Assembly (NCBI RefSeq): GCF_003469185.1
Contig: NZ_QSIL01000002.1
Location: 186,692 to 250,691, forward strand
Direction: 5' to 3'
From: Collinsella sp. AM34-10
GTDB lineage: Bacteria; Actinomycetota; Coriobacteriia; Coriobacteriales; Coriobacteriaceae
Length of the DNA stretch: 64,000 bases
The first letter of the stretch is position 1. The number at the start of each line of letters is the position of its first letter. Under the pieces are notes generated by a model, which saw nothing but the letters and a program-made list of their open reading frames with translations, had not been told where the DNA came from and searched no databases. Of this stretch, positions 47,677 to 56,445 are shown in pieces. A program made the position numbers and the translations under genes.

Positions 47677-48345
47677 CTACAGGATTTCATCCGGGCTGGC
47701 GGGTTTGGTTGTTTTGGGGATGCCGAGTTTGGATGACGCGAAATCGTCAACATTGTCCTTGATTCCGTCTCTGGTGTAGACGGTGACCATATAGGTGCTG
47801 TGTCCAAATTCGCTCTTGTTGCGCATCGCCCAGGCCTGCCAGTAGGCAGCCCTACCTCGTCCCCTGATTTCTCCGATGCGACGGAGTTCTGTTTGCATCA
47901 GCTTCGGGTCATTATTGACGGTTCGACCGGCCTCGTCGGTGAGCCCGCACTGTCCAAGTAGCTTGTCGAGGACTTGGTTCATGTGGCGCTCGTCGGTGTT
48001 TGGAGCATAGTCGTAGGCGAGGGTGATGGAATCGAGGGGCTGGTCGTCGATCAAATAATTCATCGCCTGAGGTTCAAGGCAGAAATAAGGAGGCCGTCCG
48101 TCGATCTGACCGAGCAGTGGCAACTTTGACCGCCAAATTCCGGTGGGAATTCCATCTTCGTAAAACACGCCGCGACAGATAAAGGAAAGCGAGGTGGCAC
48201 GCGAGCCGGCGTCGACCATTCCGCGTAAATCGAAGGGCGAGGCGATGCCAAGGGAAAAGGGCGTGATGACGATAAGGAAGAGCATCACGATGGGTACGGC
48301 GAGAATGGCGATGACGTTGCGACCGGTGGAATGAGGCGGCTTCAT
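47677..48345 (-). CDS. Hypothetical membrane-anchored protein
   Basis: 222 residues from the ATG at 48345 (GAGGAG upstream). One N-terminal membrane helix (VIAILAVPIVMLFLIVITPFS, about 12-32) leads an extracytoplasmic region of about 185 residues with a few cysteines (SFICRGVF, YFCLEPQ, GQCGLTDEAGR). No family or catalytic motif is recognised. It is divergent from the next hypothetical gene, and both are bracketed by the same repeat families, which suggests a small accessory island. Confidence 0.7.
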   Translation of the reverse strand: MKPPHSTGRNVIAILAVPIVMLFLIVITPFSLGIASPFDLRGMVDAGSRATSLSFICRGVFYEDGIPTGIWRSKLPLLGQIDGRPPYFCLEPQAMNYLIDDQPLDSITLAYDYAPNTDERHMNQVLDKLLGQCGLTDEAGRTVNNDPKLMQTELRRIGEIRGRGRAAYWQAWAMRNKSEFGHSTYMVTVYTRDGIKDNVDDFASSKLGIPKTTKPASPDEIL

Positions 48346-48454
48346 ATGCGCTCCTCGAGACAAAGAGCAGGCAAGCTCGATGACAAATGAATAATCTCAG
48401 CTAACAATTCAATTTTAATCTCATAACGTGTGACAGCTGGCCGTCGAAACCGAG

Positions 48455-48490
48455 AACCATCACAAAGGTGCCTGTCCCCTTTGTGGTGGT
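48455..48490. repeat. CACAAAGG-type palindrome between two divergent orphan genes
   Basis: ACCATCACAAAGG pairs with CCTTTGTGGTGGT around TGCCTGTCC. It lies in the promoter region shared by the two hypothetical genes. Confidence 0.8.
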
Positions 48491-48579
48491 GAGGAGCGCG
48501 CGGCTTCTTTTGGTAATAGTGTTAGCTGGCGGTATCATTAGTGCAAATGGCGCGGGTTTGCATTGTGAGGTGTTTTGCC

Positions 48580-49251
48580 GTGAGCTGTCCTGGCCGTATT
48601 GGATTGATTGTCTTGGCGCTTGCGATCGCTGTGGTTGGCGCGGGCGCTGTCGGTATGGCATTTCTACCTGCTGCGGTGACGGAGCCGGTGGTCAAGCCTG
48701 TGACTCAATCTGTCGAACTTCTGACCGGCGACGACAAGCCCGAGACCATTACCGTTGATTTTGATGAGCAGCCGGCTGTGCTGGGTATTAGCAATTATCC
48801 GCGTATTCAGCTTGGGGCCATGCGCTATACCACGGATACAAGCCTGATCGATAGGGCGTCCGAGCTACTCAAGGGCAAAACATTTAAGCGTTGGTACGGA
48901 TATGCGTCCTATCGGGCAAAAGCGAACGACATGGTTGGCGGATGCCACTCTTCCATCGAACTGGACACTGCAAACGGCGCAAAGTTATGTGATGTCTCGT
49001 ACGATCCAGGCTACGAGGGCAATGAGGGTCCGGGCATCTACATCATGGACGGCGATGTCGCCTATGTCATGGAGGGCGACCAGACCGAGCTCAACGATTT
49101 TATGGGTCAGTGTATCCAAGATGCCTATAAACAGACCTGCTTGCCTGACTCGCAGACTGCACGCGATAGTGGGTCTGCCCGTACATGGCTGTTCGAGGAT
49201 GAGATGCCCTGGACCGTCGAATCGGGAAGTACGGGTTCGGCGAAGGAGTAG
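48580..49251 (+). CDS. Hypothetical membrane-anchored protein
   Basis: 223 residues if translation begins at the GTG at 48580 (GAGGTG 7 nt upstream); an ATG at 48547 in frame lacks a ribosome site. One N-terminal membrane helix (RIGLIVLALAIAVVGAGAVG) is followed by a soluble extracytoplasmic domain with several Cys (GGCHSSIEL, KLCDVSYD, CIQDAYKQTC). No family is recognised. It starts on the other side of a palindrome from the previous orphan gene and ends at the second repeat array. Confidence 0.7.
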   Translation: MSCPGRIGLIVLALAIAVVGAGAVGMAFLPAAVTEPVVKPVTQSVELLTGDDKPETITVDFDEQPAVLGISNYPRIQLGAMRYTTDTSLIDRASELLKGKTFKRWYGYASYRAKANDMVGGCHSSIELDTANGAKLCDVSYDPGYEGNEGPGIYIMDGDVAYVMEGDQTELNDFMGQCIQDAYKQTCLPDSQTARDSGSARTWLFEDEMPWTVESGSTGSAKE

Positions 49252-49259
49252 AGACCGCG

Positions 49260-49521
49260 ACCACCACAAAGGTGCCTGTCCTCTTTGTGGTGGTTTTCGG
49301 TCTGTCTCGATCTGTAACATCTTGGCCGCTAAAAGTGGGCCTGGTGTTACAGATTTAGATTTTTGATCCGGGTGTTTTCTGTTCGTCTCGATCTGTAACA
49401 GTTAGACCCTAATTTGCCGATTAGATGTTACAGATTGAGACAAACGGGCGCCGCTGAATAATTCGTCTCGATCTGTAACATCTGGAGCCGGAAACGGTCG
49501 ATAGATGTTACAGATTGAGAT
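49260..49521. repeat. Repeat array 2: CACAAAGG palindrome and three 57-bp palindromes
   Basis: A CACAAAGG-type palindrome (49260-49297) is followed by 57-bp units H3 (49304-49360), H4 (49385-49441) and H5 (49465-49521), separated by 24- and 23-bp spacers. H4-spacer-H5 is a diverged copy of H1-spacer-H2 (137 bp), including the AAACGGGC-CCGCTGAA-AATTC spacer. The array lies upstream of clpB. Confidence 0.87.
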
Positions 49522-49582
49522 AGTGAGGGGACGAGGCCGCAGCGGGTGAGCGTGCCTGCCCCCTATCTCTTAATCACTCATA

Positions 49583-49609
49583 AAATCTTATATATAGAGA
49601 CTTAGATTT
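49583..49609 (+). promoter_or_regulatory. Candidate HspR operator of clpB
   Basis: AAATCTTATAT-N5-GACTTAGATTT, matching the dnaK site at 40041-40067 in all 22 fixed positions. It lies about 90 bp before the clpB start. Confidence 0.6.
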
Positions 49610-49698
49610 ATGTATAAGATCGTACAAAGCTGGCAACAATACTTCTCGAACAACGTGAAGCCGCCCCGTAGGGCGGCCACCCCAAGAGAGGTGATTCC

Positions 49699-52326
49699 AT
49701 GAGAATCGATAAGCTAGCAATGACGTCGCGCGAGGCGTTGCAGACCGCCATGAGCACGGCTGCCGATGCGCAGGCCGGCGCGGTGGAGCCGATTCACCTG
49801 CTGTCTGCCCTGCTCGGTGCCGGCGAGCGCAATATCTCCGTGATCATCGAGCGCATCGGTGCCGATCCGGCCCAGCTTGCACGCTCCACGCAGGATGCCA
49901 TCGACCACGCGCCCAAGGTTTCGGGCGAGGGCCAGCAGATGGGCCTGTCCAACGAGCTCGTCCGCGTCATCGAGAAGGCCGAGAAGAAGGCCACCAAGAT
50001 GGGCGACAGCTTTGTGGTGACCGAGCATCTGCTGATGGCGCTTGCCGAGGACAAGGGCGAGGCCGGCCGCGTTCTTCGCGACGCCGGCGTCACCAAGGAG
50101 CGCATCGAGCAGGTCTACGAGGAACTGCGCGGCGATGACCGCGTGACGTCTGCCGAGGACAAGACCCAGTTTGAGGCGCTGGAGCAGTACGGACGCAATA
50201 TCTGCGATCTTGCCCGCGCCGGTAAGCTCGACCCGGTCATCGGCCGTACCAACGAGATCCGTCGTACCATTCAGGTCCTGTCCCGCCGCACCAAGAACAA
50301 CCCCGTGCTCATCGGTGAGCCGGGCGTCGGTAAAACAGCTATCGTCGAGGGCATCGCCCAGCGTATCGTGGCCGGCGACGTGCCGAGTACGCTGCGCGAC
50401 CGCGACCTCATCGAGCTCGACATGAGCGCGCTGGTCGCCGGCGCCAAGTACCGCGGTGAGTTCGAGGACCGCTTGAAGGCCGTGCTCAAGGAGGTACAGA
50501 AGTCCGAGGGCAAGGTCATCCTGTTCATCGATGAGCTCCACACCATCGTGGGCGCGGGTGCCACCGAGGGCTCCATGGACGCCGGCAACATCCTCAAGCC
50601 GGCGCTCGCCCGTGGCGACCTGCATGCGATCGGCGCGACCACGCTCGACGAATACCGCAAGTACATCGAGAAGGACGCGGCGCTCGCCCGTCGTTTCCAG
50701 ACCGTTATGGTGAGCGAGCCTACCGTCGAGGACACCATCTCGATTCTGCGTGGCCTCAAGGAGAAGTACGAGATCTTCCACGGCGTGCATATCACCGATA
50801 GTGCACTCGTGGCCGCCGCCGACCTCTCCGATCGCTACATCGCCGACCGCTTCCTGCCCGACAAGGCCATCGACCTGGTCGATGAGGCCGCAAGCCGCCT
50901 GCGCATGGAGCTCGACAGCATGCCGGTCGAGATCGACGCCACCACGCGTCAGCTCACCCAGCTGCAGATCGAGGAGCAGGCGCTCATGAAGGAGACCGAC
51001 GACGCCTCCAAGGAGCGTCTGGAGGCCCTGCGCCAAGAGATTGCCGAGGTCCAGGAAAAGCTCAACGTGCAAAAGGCCGGCTGGCTCAACCAAAAGAACG
51101 CCATCGACCACGTGCAAGAGCTCAAGGGACAGCTCGACGAGGCCAGGAGCGAAGAGGAGCGCGCGACGCGCAACGGCGATCTGGGTCGTGCGTCCGAGCT
51201 GCGCTACTCCGTGATTCCTGGTCTGCAGCAGCAGATTCAGGATTCCGAGGCTGCGCTCGAGGCGCAAAAGCAGCAGGACGGCGAGGGTCTCAACGAACAG
51301 GTGACCTCTGATGAGATCGCCGAGGTCGTGAGCGCCTGGACCGGCGTGCCCGTCTCCAAGATGATGCAGGGCGAGCTCGACAAGCTGAAGGGCCTGGAGG
51401 GCGAGCTGCATAAGCGCGTCATCGGCCAGGACGAGGCCGTCTCCGCCGTCGCCGCAGCTGTGCGCCGCAGCCGTGCGGGCCTCTCCGATCCGGACAAGCC
51501 CATCGGAAGCTTCTTCTTCCTGGGTCCTACCGGCGTGGGTAAGACCGAGCTCGCCAAGGCGCTTGCCGAGTGCCTGTTCGATGACGAGCGTGCGCTCGTG
51601 CGTATCGACATGTCCGAGTACATGGAGAAGTTCAGCGTCCAGCGTCTGATCGGTGCGCCTCCGGGATACGTGGGCTACGACGAGGGCGGACAGCTCACCG
51701 AAGCCGTGCGCCGTCGTCCGTACTCCGTGATCTTGCTTGACGAGATGGAGAAGGCCCATCCAGATGTCTTCAACGTGCTGCTGCAGGTGCTTGACGACGG
51801 CCGTCTGACCGACGGTCAGGGTCGCCAGGTGTCCTTCAAGAACACGATTATCATCATGACGAGCAACGTGGGCTCCAAGGCTATCGCCGAGCTTTCGGGC
51901 AAGGACGAGGAGGAGATGCGCCATCAGGTCGACGCGGCCATGGCTCAGACCTTCCGCCCCGAGTTCCTCAACCGTATCGACGATATCGTGGTGTTCCATC
52001 CGCTCGGCATGGCGCAGATCGAGAAGATCGTCGACATCCAGCTCGCCGACGTCCGCGCGCGTCTGGCCAAGGAGCGCATGACGCTTGCCATCACCCCGGC
52101 GGCCAAGCAGATGCTCGCCGTGGGCGGCCTGGACCCGGTCTTTGGCGCCCGTCCGCTCAAGCGTCTGGTCCAGCGCGAGGTCGTGGATGCCATCGCCGCC
52201 GCTATCATCGACGGCACGGTGCGCGAGGGCGATCAGGTGACGGTCGATGTCGACAAGGACGGCGGCTTTACCGTCGTGTGCGACAATACGCCGGCGGCCA
52301 CCTACGAGGTCCCCGACGCCGAGTAG
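49699..52326 (+). CDS. clpB: ATP-dependent disaggregase ClpB
   Basis: 875 residues. The Clp N-domain (1-145) precedes AAA+ module 1 (Walker [11 protein letters not shown], about 207; Walker [10 protein letters not shown]), a ClpB-type coiled-coil middle domain (about 400-530), and module 2 (Walker [11 protein letters not shown], about 610; [11 protein letters not shown] pore region). The middle domain and lack of a ClpP-binding loop mark ClpB. It resolves aggregates with DnaK. Ribosome site AAGAGAGGTG. A shared motif with dnaK suggests HspR control. A terminator follows. Confidence 0.97.
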   Translation: MRIDKLAMTSREALQTAMSTAADAQAGAVEPIHLLSALLGAGERNISVIIERIGADPAQLARSTQDAIDHAPKVSGEGQQMGLSNELVRVIEKAEKKATKMGDSFVVTEHLLMALAEDKGEAGRVLRDAGVTKERIEQVYEELRGDDRVTSAEDKTQFEALEQYGRNICDLARAGKLDPVIGRTNEIRRTIQVLSRRTKNNPVLIGEPGVGKTAIVEGIAQRIVAGDVPSTLRDRDLIELDMSALVAGAKYRGEFEDRLKAVLKEVQKSEGKVILFIDELHTIVGAGATEGSMDAGNILKPALARGDLHAIGATTLDEYRKYIEKDAALARRFQTVMVSEPTVEDTISILRGLKEKYEIFHGVHITDSALVAAADLSDRYIADRFLPDKAIDLVDEAASRLRMELDSMPVEIDATTRQLTQLQIEEQALMKETDDASKERLEALRQEIAEVQEKLNVQKAGWLNQKNAIDHVQELKGQLDEARSEEERATRNGDLGRASELRYSVIPGLQQQIQDSEAALEAQKQQDGEGLNEQVTSDEIAEVVSAWTGVPVSKMMQGELDKLKGLEGELHKRVIGQDEAVSAVAAAVRRSRAGLSDPDKPIGSFFFLGPTGVGKTELAKALAECLFDDERALVRIDMSEYMEKFSVQRLIGAPPGYVGYDEGGQLTEAVRRRPYSVILLDEMEKAHPDVFNVLLQVLDDGRLTDGQGRQVSFKNTIIIMTSNVGSKAIAELSGKDEEEMRHQVDAAMAQTFRPEFLNRIDDIVVFHPLGMAQIEKIVDIQLADVRARLAKERMTLAITPAAKQMLAVGGLDPVFGARPLKRLVQREVVDAIAAAIIDGTVREGDQVTVDVDKDGGFTVVCDNTPAATYEVPDAE

Positions 52327-52371
52327 ATTTTTGGGAGATGCCTTAAAACCTGCCAGTCGTCTCTAAACGCC

Positions 52372-52408
52372 AAGGGCGGCGGATCCAATTGGGTCCGCCG
52401 CCCTTTTT
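52372..52408 (+). terminator. Terminator after clpB
   Basis: AAGGGCGGCGGATCC pairs with GGGTCCGCCGCCCTT around AATT and ends in TTTTT. Confidence 0.88.
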
Positions 52409-52458
52409 CGTGCGACAATCGATGATGTTGAACGGATGCGATGCAAGGAGCTATGCAG

Positions 52459-52653
52459 ATGAAAGACGAGAACAAGACGAACGCACCGGCGGCTGAGGCA
52501 GTGCCCGCCGCACCCAAGCCTGCGCCTAAACCGGCGCCCAAGCCGCGCGACCCCTACATCCGCGCCGAGAACGAGGACGACGACGGCTACGATCCCTACA
52601 GCGATCGCCGCCCCGAGCGCGAGCCGATGTTCGAAGCCGACCCGTGGCGCTGA
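52459..52653 (+). CDS. Small Pro/Lys-rich acidic protein
   Basis: 64 residues from the ATG at 52459, 8 nt after AAGGAG. A low-complexity AAPKPAPKPAPKP stretch (about 18-32) is followed by an acidic part, RAENEDDDGYDPYSDRR. It is probably intrinsically disordered. No family is recognised, and it stands alone. The ribosome site and codon use suggest it is real. Confidence 0.6.
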   Translation: MKDENKTNAPAAEAVPAAPKPAPKPAPKPRDPYIRAENEDDDGYDPYSDRRPEREPMFEADPWR

Positions 52654-52676
52654 GTGCCACCCAAAAGGCCGCCAAT

Positions 52677-52744
52677 AAGTTGCGGTGAAATAGGGACTGT
52701 TTTGCAGTTTGATCAGCAAAAACCGTCCCTATTCCACCGCAACT
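52677..52744. repeat. AAGTTGCGGTGAAATAG palindromic repeat
   Basis: AGTTGCGGTGAAATAGGGAC pairs with GTCCCTATTCCACCGCAACT around a 27-nt loop. A second copy at 59858-59926 has TTC/GAA where this has GGAC/GTCC, so pairing is kept. Confidence 0.85.
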
Positions 52745-52785
52745 GCGTTAGGGATGTGGATGTCGGGCGGCTGTCTTCGGGCTGG

Positions 52786-54288
52786 CTAGTCCTGGGCCTT
52801 GATGCTCGGCAGGAGAATCTGGGCGAGGTAGTCGGTCTCGAGTTTGGTCGCGGTGTCTGCCTTGCCGTCTTTACCGACCAGGTCGTTTTTGATCTGGCTG
52901 TATGTGTAGCGGTTGCCGGTCGTGAGCTCGACAAGCTCAATCGCCGTGTCCATGGGGTAGGTCGACACGGGGTTCTGCGTGCGCCCGTTGATGGTTTGCG
53001 GAATCACGTACGGATAGACAGGGCCGCTGGCGTAGACGGTGTAGCCGTTGCCCAGGCTGACCGTGCCCAAAACCGTATCGCCGTCATCGGGGGTAAAGGT
53101 ATCGCCGTCGCGCACTGCGACAAGCGTCACGAGCGGTGTGTTGGTGTCGCTGTCCAGATAAATGCACAGCGTGCTGCCGTTTTGCCAGGTTGCGACCTTG
53201 CCATACCACTCAACCGGAATATCGAGCTGATACAGGTTCGTCGCCTTGTGCCGAGCGTCGGCATCGCGGGCGGACTGAGCCTCGCTTGCGCTTACGGCGT
53301 TGGCGGCGGCATCGCGGCGCGTAATTGCCGCCTGCTGGAGTATCTTTGCCGCGGCGGCAGAGCTTGCGCCCCCTTCCTCGGCATACTTGGCGGCGGCATC
53401 GATCTGGTCGTCAGTCACCGTGTCGGCCGAAGGTACCTTGAGCTTAAAGGTGGCTTGAGCGCGCAGATCCTGCCCATCGCTCTTAATGGTGACCTGCGCC
53501 TTGGTGGTCGGGACGGTGTAGATGGTGCCGTCTTCCGCGATGGGGGATCCAGCAATGGAGAGCGTGTAATCGCCGGGCAGCAGCTTAATGCCGCGACCGT
53601 GCTCGTCAACGTAGAGCGTTTCGCTCACAGAAGAGCCGTCGGAGTCCTGGCCACTCACCTGCACGGGGATCTTTGAGCCGGTGGAGCAGTCGAGCCCCGC
53701 GGCATGTACGCCAATTTGCACCGACATCATGGTATGGGCGTTTGCGGCAACCACGGCGGCCCGCTCTTGCTGGTATCCGTTCCAAGCCGCATAGCCCGCG
53801 CCGCCGGCGACGAGCGCGATGGCAACAACGCCTGCCACCATCAGGTTGCGTCGCCTGGGCGACATCTTGCGATGGCGAACCTCGGCCTCGCGTGCCGAGG
53901 GAACGGACGGCAGGGGAATATCGCCCATGGCGATGGTCTCGTCTACGGCAGGCGCAGAGCCTAAGCCAGGGAGCTCGCGGGTCAGCGAATCTTCGGCGGG
54001 CAAGCTGTCGAGCAAGATGGTTTCCTCGCTCGTGTCGGATTCGGGCTGGTCGTCGGCCTCGCATTCGGATTCCTCGTGCCCCGCCTCGTCTTCGGTGGGC
54101 GCGGCGCCATCGTCTTTTGCATCCTGATCATCGGGCTGCGCTTCGATTTCCGGCTCATCTCGCACATCAACGCTCGAATCGTCAAACGCAATCTCGGCCA
54201 GTGCAATCTGGTCAAGGCTCTCCAGGGCCTCGGCACACGCTTCTGCATCTTGGGCCGCATCCTCTTGGCCCATCGTCTCATCTTTCAT
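52786..54288 (-). CDS. Hypothetical single-pass membrane protein with acidic cytoplasmic domain
   Basis: 500 residues from the ATG at 54288 (GGGGGA upstream). Residues 1-140 are acidic and low in complexity, a basic cluster (RHRKMSPRRR) precedes one membrane helix (NLMVAGVVAIALVAGGAGYAAW, about 148-168), and a 330-residue extracytoplasmic part follows. That part has beta-rich segments (SETLYVDEHGRGIKLLPGDYTLSIAGSP) resembling a carboxypeptidase-regulatory-like or PEGA-type domain. No catalytic motif is seen. Function is unknown; the shape suggests a surface sensor or envelope protein. It stands alone. Confidence 0.75.
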   Translation of the reverse strand: MKDETMGQEDAAQDAEACAEALESLDQIALAEIAFDDSSVDVRDEPEIEAQPDDQDAKDDGAAPTEDEAGHEESECEADDQPESDTSEETILLDSLPAEDSLTRELPGLGSAPAVDETIAMGDIPLPSVPSAREAEVRHRKMSPRRRNLMVAGVVAIALVAGGAGYAAWNGYQQERAAVVAANAHTMMSVQIGVHAAGLDCSTGSKIPVQVSGQDSDGSSVSETLYVDEHGRGIKLLPGDYTLSIAGSPIAEDGTIYTVPTTKAQVTIKSDGQDLRAQATFKLKVPSADTVTDDQIDAAAKYAEEGGASSAAAAKILQQAAITRRDAAANAVSASEAQSARDADARHKATNLYQLDIPVEWYGKVATWQNGSTLCIYLDSDTNTPLVTLVAVRDGDTFTPDDGDTVLGTVSLGNGYTVYASGPVYPYVIPQTINGRTQNPVSTYPMDTAIELVELTTGNRYTYSQIKNDLVGKDGKADTATKLETDYLAQILLPSIKAQD

Positions 54289-54410
54289 ATATCCCCCAAG
54301 CTCAATATCGGGACAACACTGTACCCAAAAATGGAGCCATATAAAGCGCATGCGAAATATAAGATCCGATTTAACCCGAGTGCATCGTTTAGCCGCATCC
54401 TCGCGGCAGC

Positions 54411-54453
54411 AAAAAGCCCCCGGAACGTGAACGAATCACATTCCGGGGGCCCT
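54411..54453 (-). terminator. Terminator of the DUF5692 gene
   Basis: AGCCCCCGGAA pairs with TTCCGGGGGC; on the minus strand the stem is followed by TTTTTGC. It lies about 70 bp beyond the DUF5692 stop. Confidence 0.8.
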
Positions 54454-54521
54454 GCAATGCGTTGAGTTGCGCGGAGCCGGTTATGCGGCTTCGTACTCAA
54501 GCGATGTTTGCGTCAGGCGCG

Positions 54522-55529
54522 TTACTCAGCGTGCGCGTAATCAACCTTGGCGCGGCGAGCGGTGGCCTTCTCCCAGTCGCTGGTGCCCTCAAAGACATCC
54601 TGCTTGTAGGGATTGCGGCCGAGCTTCTTGGCGCGGTAGGCGATGTAGATGATCGCGGCGACGTTGGCGACCAGTGCGGCGATCGAGACTGCGGTGGCGG
54701 CACCGGGGTCCAGCGTGGAGTGGGTCACAAAGATGGACTCCTCCTGGAAATACGGGAACACCTGGGCAAACATGCACCAAATGGCCAGCGTAAAGGCGCG
54801 GTTCTGGATCCATCCACCCTTGTTCCAGATAAAGGCGGCGACGGTGGGCGCCAGCAGCAGCGCAAAGCCGCAGAACCAGGAGTGGGTGGGCAGGCAGTTG
54901 TAGGTGTAGCAGAAGTTCCAGATATCGTAGGCGATGATGTAGACCCAGGTCATGTCGGGCCACAGCATGTCGGTCTGATCCTCGGAGGCGTAGACGCTCC
55001 ACCAACCGGTCATGCAGAAGATGTTGATGAGACCGGCGATGCCGTTGAACACGTTGTTCCAGCCGGCCAGCTGCGTAGCACCTTCGGAGGTGACCCAAGT
55101 GGACTGGCCCAGGACAAAGAAGTGATAGGCGCTCTCAAAGTCGGACACGACGGCGATCATGATGTTGATGGCGACGATCACAAACGGCCATGCGCGGAAC
55201 CAATGCGCCTTGCCGATCTTGCCCCACTGGTACTTAATGGCAATGAAGCCCCAGCAACCGGCCAGCGCCGCGTATACCTTGGCGTAGTGGAACCAGCTGT
55301 TCTGGTACACATGGGTGGGGTTGGTGAGTGCCCACTCGGCACCTTGCGAAACGCCGATGGCGATGGCGACGCAGTAGATGGTCATGGCCAGCGGGGCCAC
55401 GCCAAAGATGATTGCCGCGCCCAGCTTAGTGCGGCGGCCGACCTCGTTGAGCACGATCAGGCCAATAAAGACCATGGCCCAGCCGGCCCAGTGGATAAGG
55501 GTATCGCTACCCCAAACATCGAACAGCAT
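54522..55529 (-). CDS. DUF5692 multi-pass membrane protein
   Basis: 335 residues, about nine hydrophobic helices (MVFIGLIVLNEVG, VVSDFESAYHFFVLGQ, LINIFCMTGWWSVYA, WVYIIAYDIWNFCYTYN, WFCGFALLLAPTVAAFIW among them). It matches the DUF5692 family as I remember it, found mainly in Coriobacteriia and Firmicutes and of unknown role. Conserved Trp, Asp and Cys residues within helices could bind a ligand or cofactor. The TetR gene lies 63 bp upstream on the same strand, so the two are likely co-transcribed, with a Fe-S flavoprotein divergent. A transport or electron-transfer role is inferred from context only. Confidence 0.75.
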   Translation of the reverse strand: MLFDVWGSDTLIHWAGWAMVFIGLIVLNEVGRRTKLGAAIIFGVAPLAMTIYCVAIAIGVSQGAEWALTNPTHVYQNSWFHYAKVYAALAGCWGFIAIKYQWGKIGKAHWFRAWPFVIVAINIMIAVVSDFESAYHFFVLGQSTWVTSEGATQLAGWNNVFNGIAGLINIFCMTGWWSVYASEDQTDMLWPDMTWVYIIAYDIWNFCYTYNCLPTHSWFCGFALLLAPTVAAFIWNKGGWIQNRAFTLAIWCMFAQVFPYFQEESIFVTHSTLDPGAATAVSIAALVANVAAIIYIAYRAKKLGRNPYKQDVFEGTSDWEKATARRAKVDYAHAE

Positions 55530-55592
55530 GCTGCTCTCCTTTCACACGCCCGCGGCCCCTCTTCCGATCGCGGGCAGTTTGGCCAAATGTCG

Positions 55593-56255
55593 TCAGTCCT
55601 GGGGCTTGCGCTCCGGATACTTGGCGGTATAGCCCTCGATGTGGAGTGTCGAGGCGATGATTTCCTTGACCGTCTCGTCGGGCACATCGGGGTGCGTGCG
55701 GATATACATCAACAACCCCATGATGAGGGTGTAGAACGTCTCGTAGACATGGTCGATGCGTAGCTCATGATGGGCGACAAAATCCACCACGGTGGTGTCG
55801 CAGATATACTGCGCCACGCGCTGGACCACGTTGTGCAAAAAGCCGCCGTAGAGCGCGCCGCTGCTCGAGGTGAGCGTGCTCGGCAGCTCGTGGCCGCTCA
55901 CGACCAGGTGCTTAAAGAGCGGGGCGACGGTGTCGAGTGCGCCTTCGATGTCGCCGACCGTGCGGCTGGCGTTCCACTGCTCGAGCTCGGAGATAAAACC
56001 GTCGATTGCCTCGTCCATGACGGCAGTGACGGCGGCGTCCATATCGGCGAAGTAGTGGTAGAACAACGAGCGCGTACAGCCGGCACGCTTGGTCACGGCC
56101 GATACCGAAAGATGCGACACGCCCAGCTCGGAGCTCACGGCGCGCACGGCGGCGAGAATCTCTCGACGGCGTTCGTCGCCCGTCAAGCGCTTTGCCGCGC
56201 TGTCGGGCGCGGGGACGGCGTCGGCCACAGAGGTGTTCGCTGCGTTACTGCTCAT
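55593..56255 (-). CDS. TetR/AcrR-family regulator
   Basis: 220 residues from the ATG at 56255 (AAAGGCGG upstream). The N-terminal TetR HTH is REILAAVRAVSSELGVSHLSVSAVTKRAGCTRSLFYHYFAD (about 37-78, split here by family knowledge), followed by a helical ligand domain. It is divergent from the large flavoprotein gene, with two 15-bp inverted repeats between them, and upstream of DUF5692. It probably represses both sides until an unknown ligand binds. Confidence 0.88.
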   Translation of the reverse strand: MSSNAANTSVADAVPAPDSAAKRLTGDERRREILAAVRAVSSELGVSHLSVSAVTKRAGCTRSLFYHYFADMDAAVTAVMDEAIDGFISELEQWNASRTVGDIEGALDTVAPLFKHLVVSGHELPSTLTSSSGALYGGFLHNVVQRVAQYICDTTVVDFVAHHELRIDHVYETFYTLIMGLLMYIRTHPDVPDETVKEIIASTLHIEGYTAKYPERKPQD

Positions 56256-56314
56256 GCGCTTGCCGCCTTTCATCCGTTTGAGCCTGACCGTTCGCCTAAC
56301 AGTCTTGAATATTG

Positions 56315-56352
56315 TTGACGGTTCGTCAATACTATTTTTGACACAATGTCAA
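56315..56352. promoter_or_regulatory. Two TetR-operator-like inverted repeats
   Basis: TTGACGGTTCGTCAA (56315-56329) and TTGACACAATGTCAA (56338-56352) are perfect 6-bp-arm palindromes with 3-bp centres, 23 bp apart centre to centre. They lie in the 190-bp gap between the divergent TetR and flavoprotein genes. Confidence 0.7.
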
Positions 56353-56445
56353 CAATGGCGGGTGAACGGTATAGGGGCATGCCCGACCTGCAAAAAAAGA
56401 GGGGCGCCGCGGTCTCGCCGGACTGCGGCAAGAGAAGGGACAACC

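Noticed and set aside
47431-49521. The regularly spaced 57-bp units looked like CRISPR arrays
   Set aside because: The spacers of two pairs are near-identical, the unit interiors vary rather than the spacers, there are only two and three units, and no cas genes are in the window.
52654-53676. 340-residue plus-strand frame opposite the large membrane protein
   Set aside because: It starts in a palindromic repeat and mirrors a well-formed minus-strand gene with its own ribosome site.
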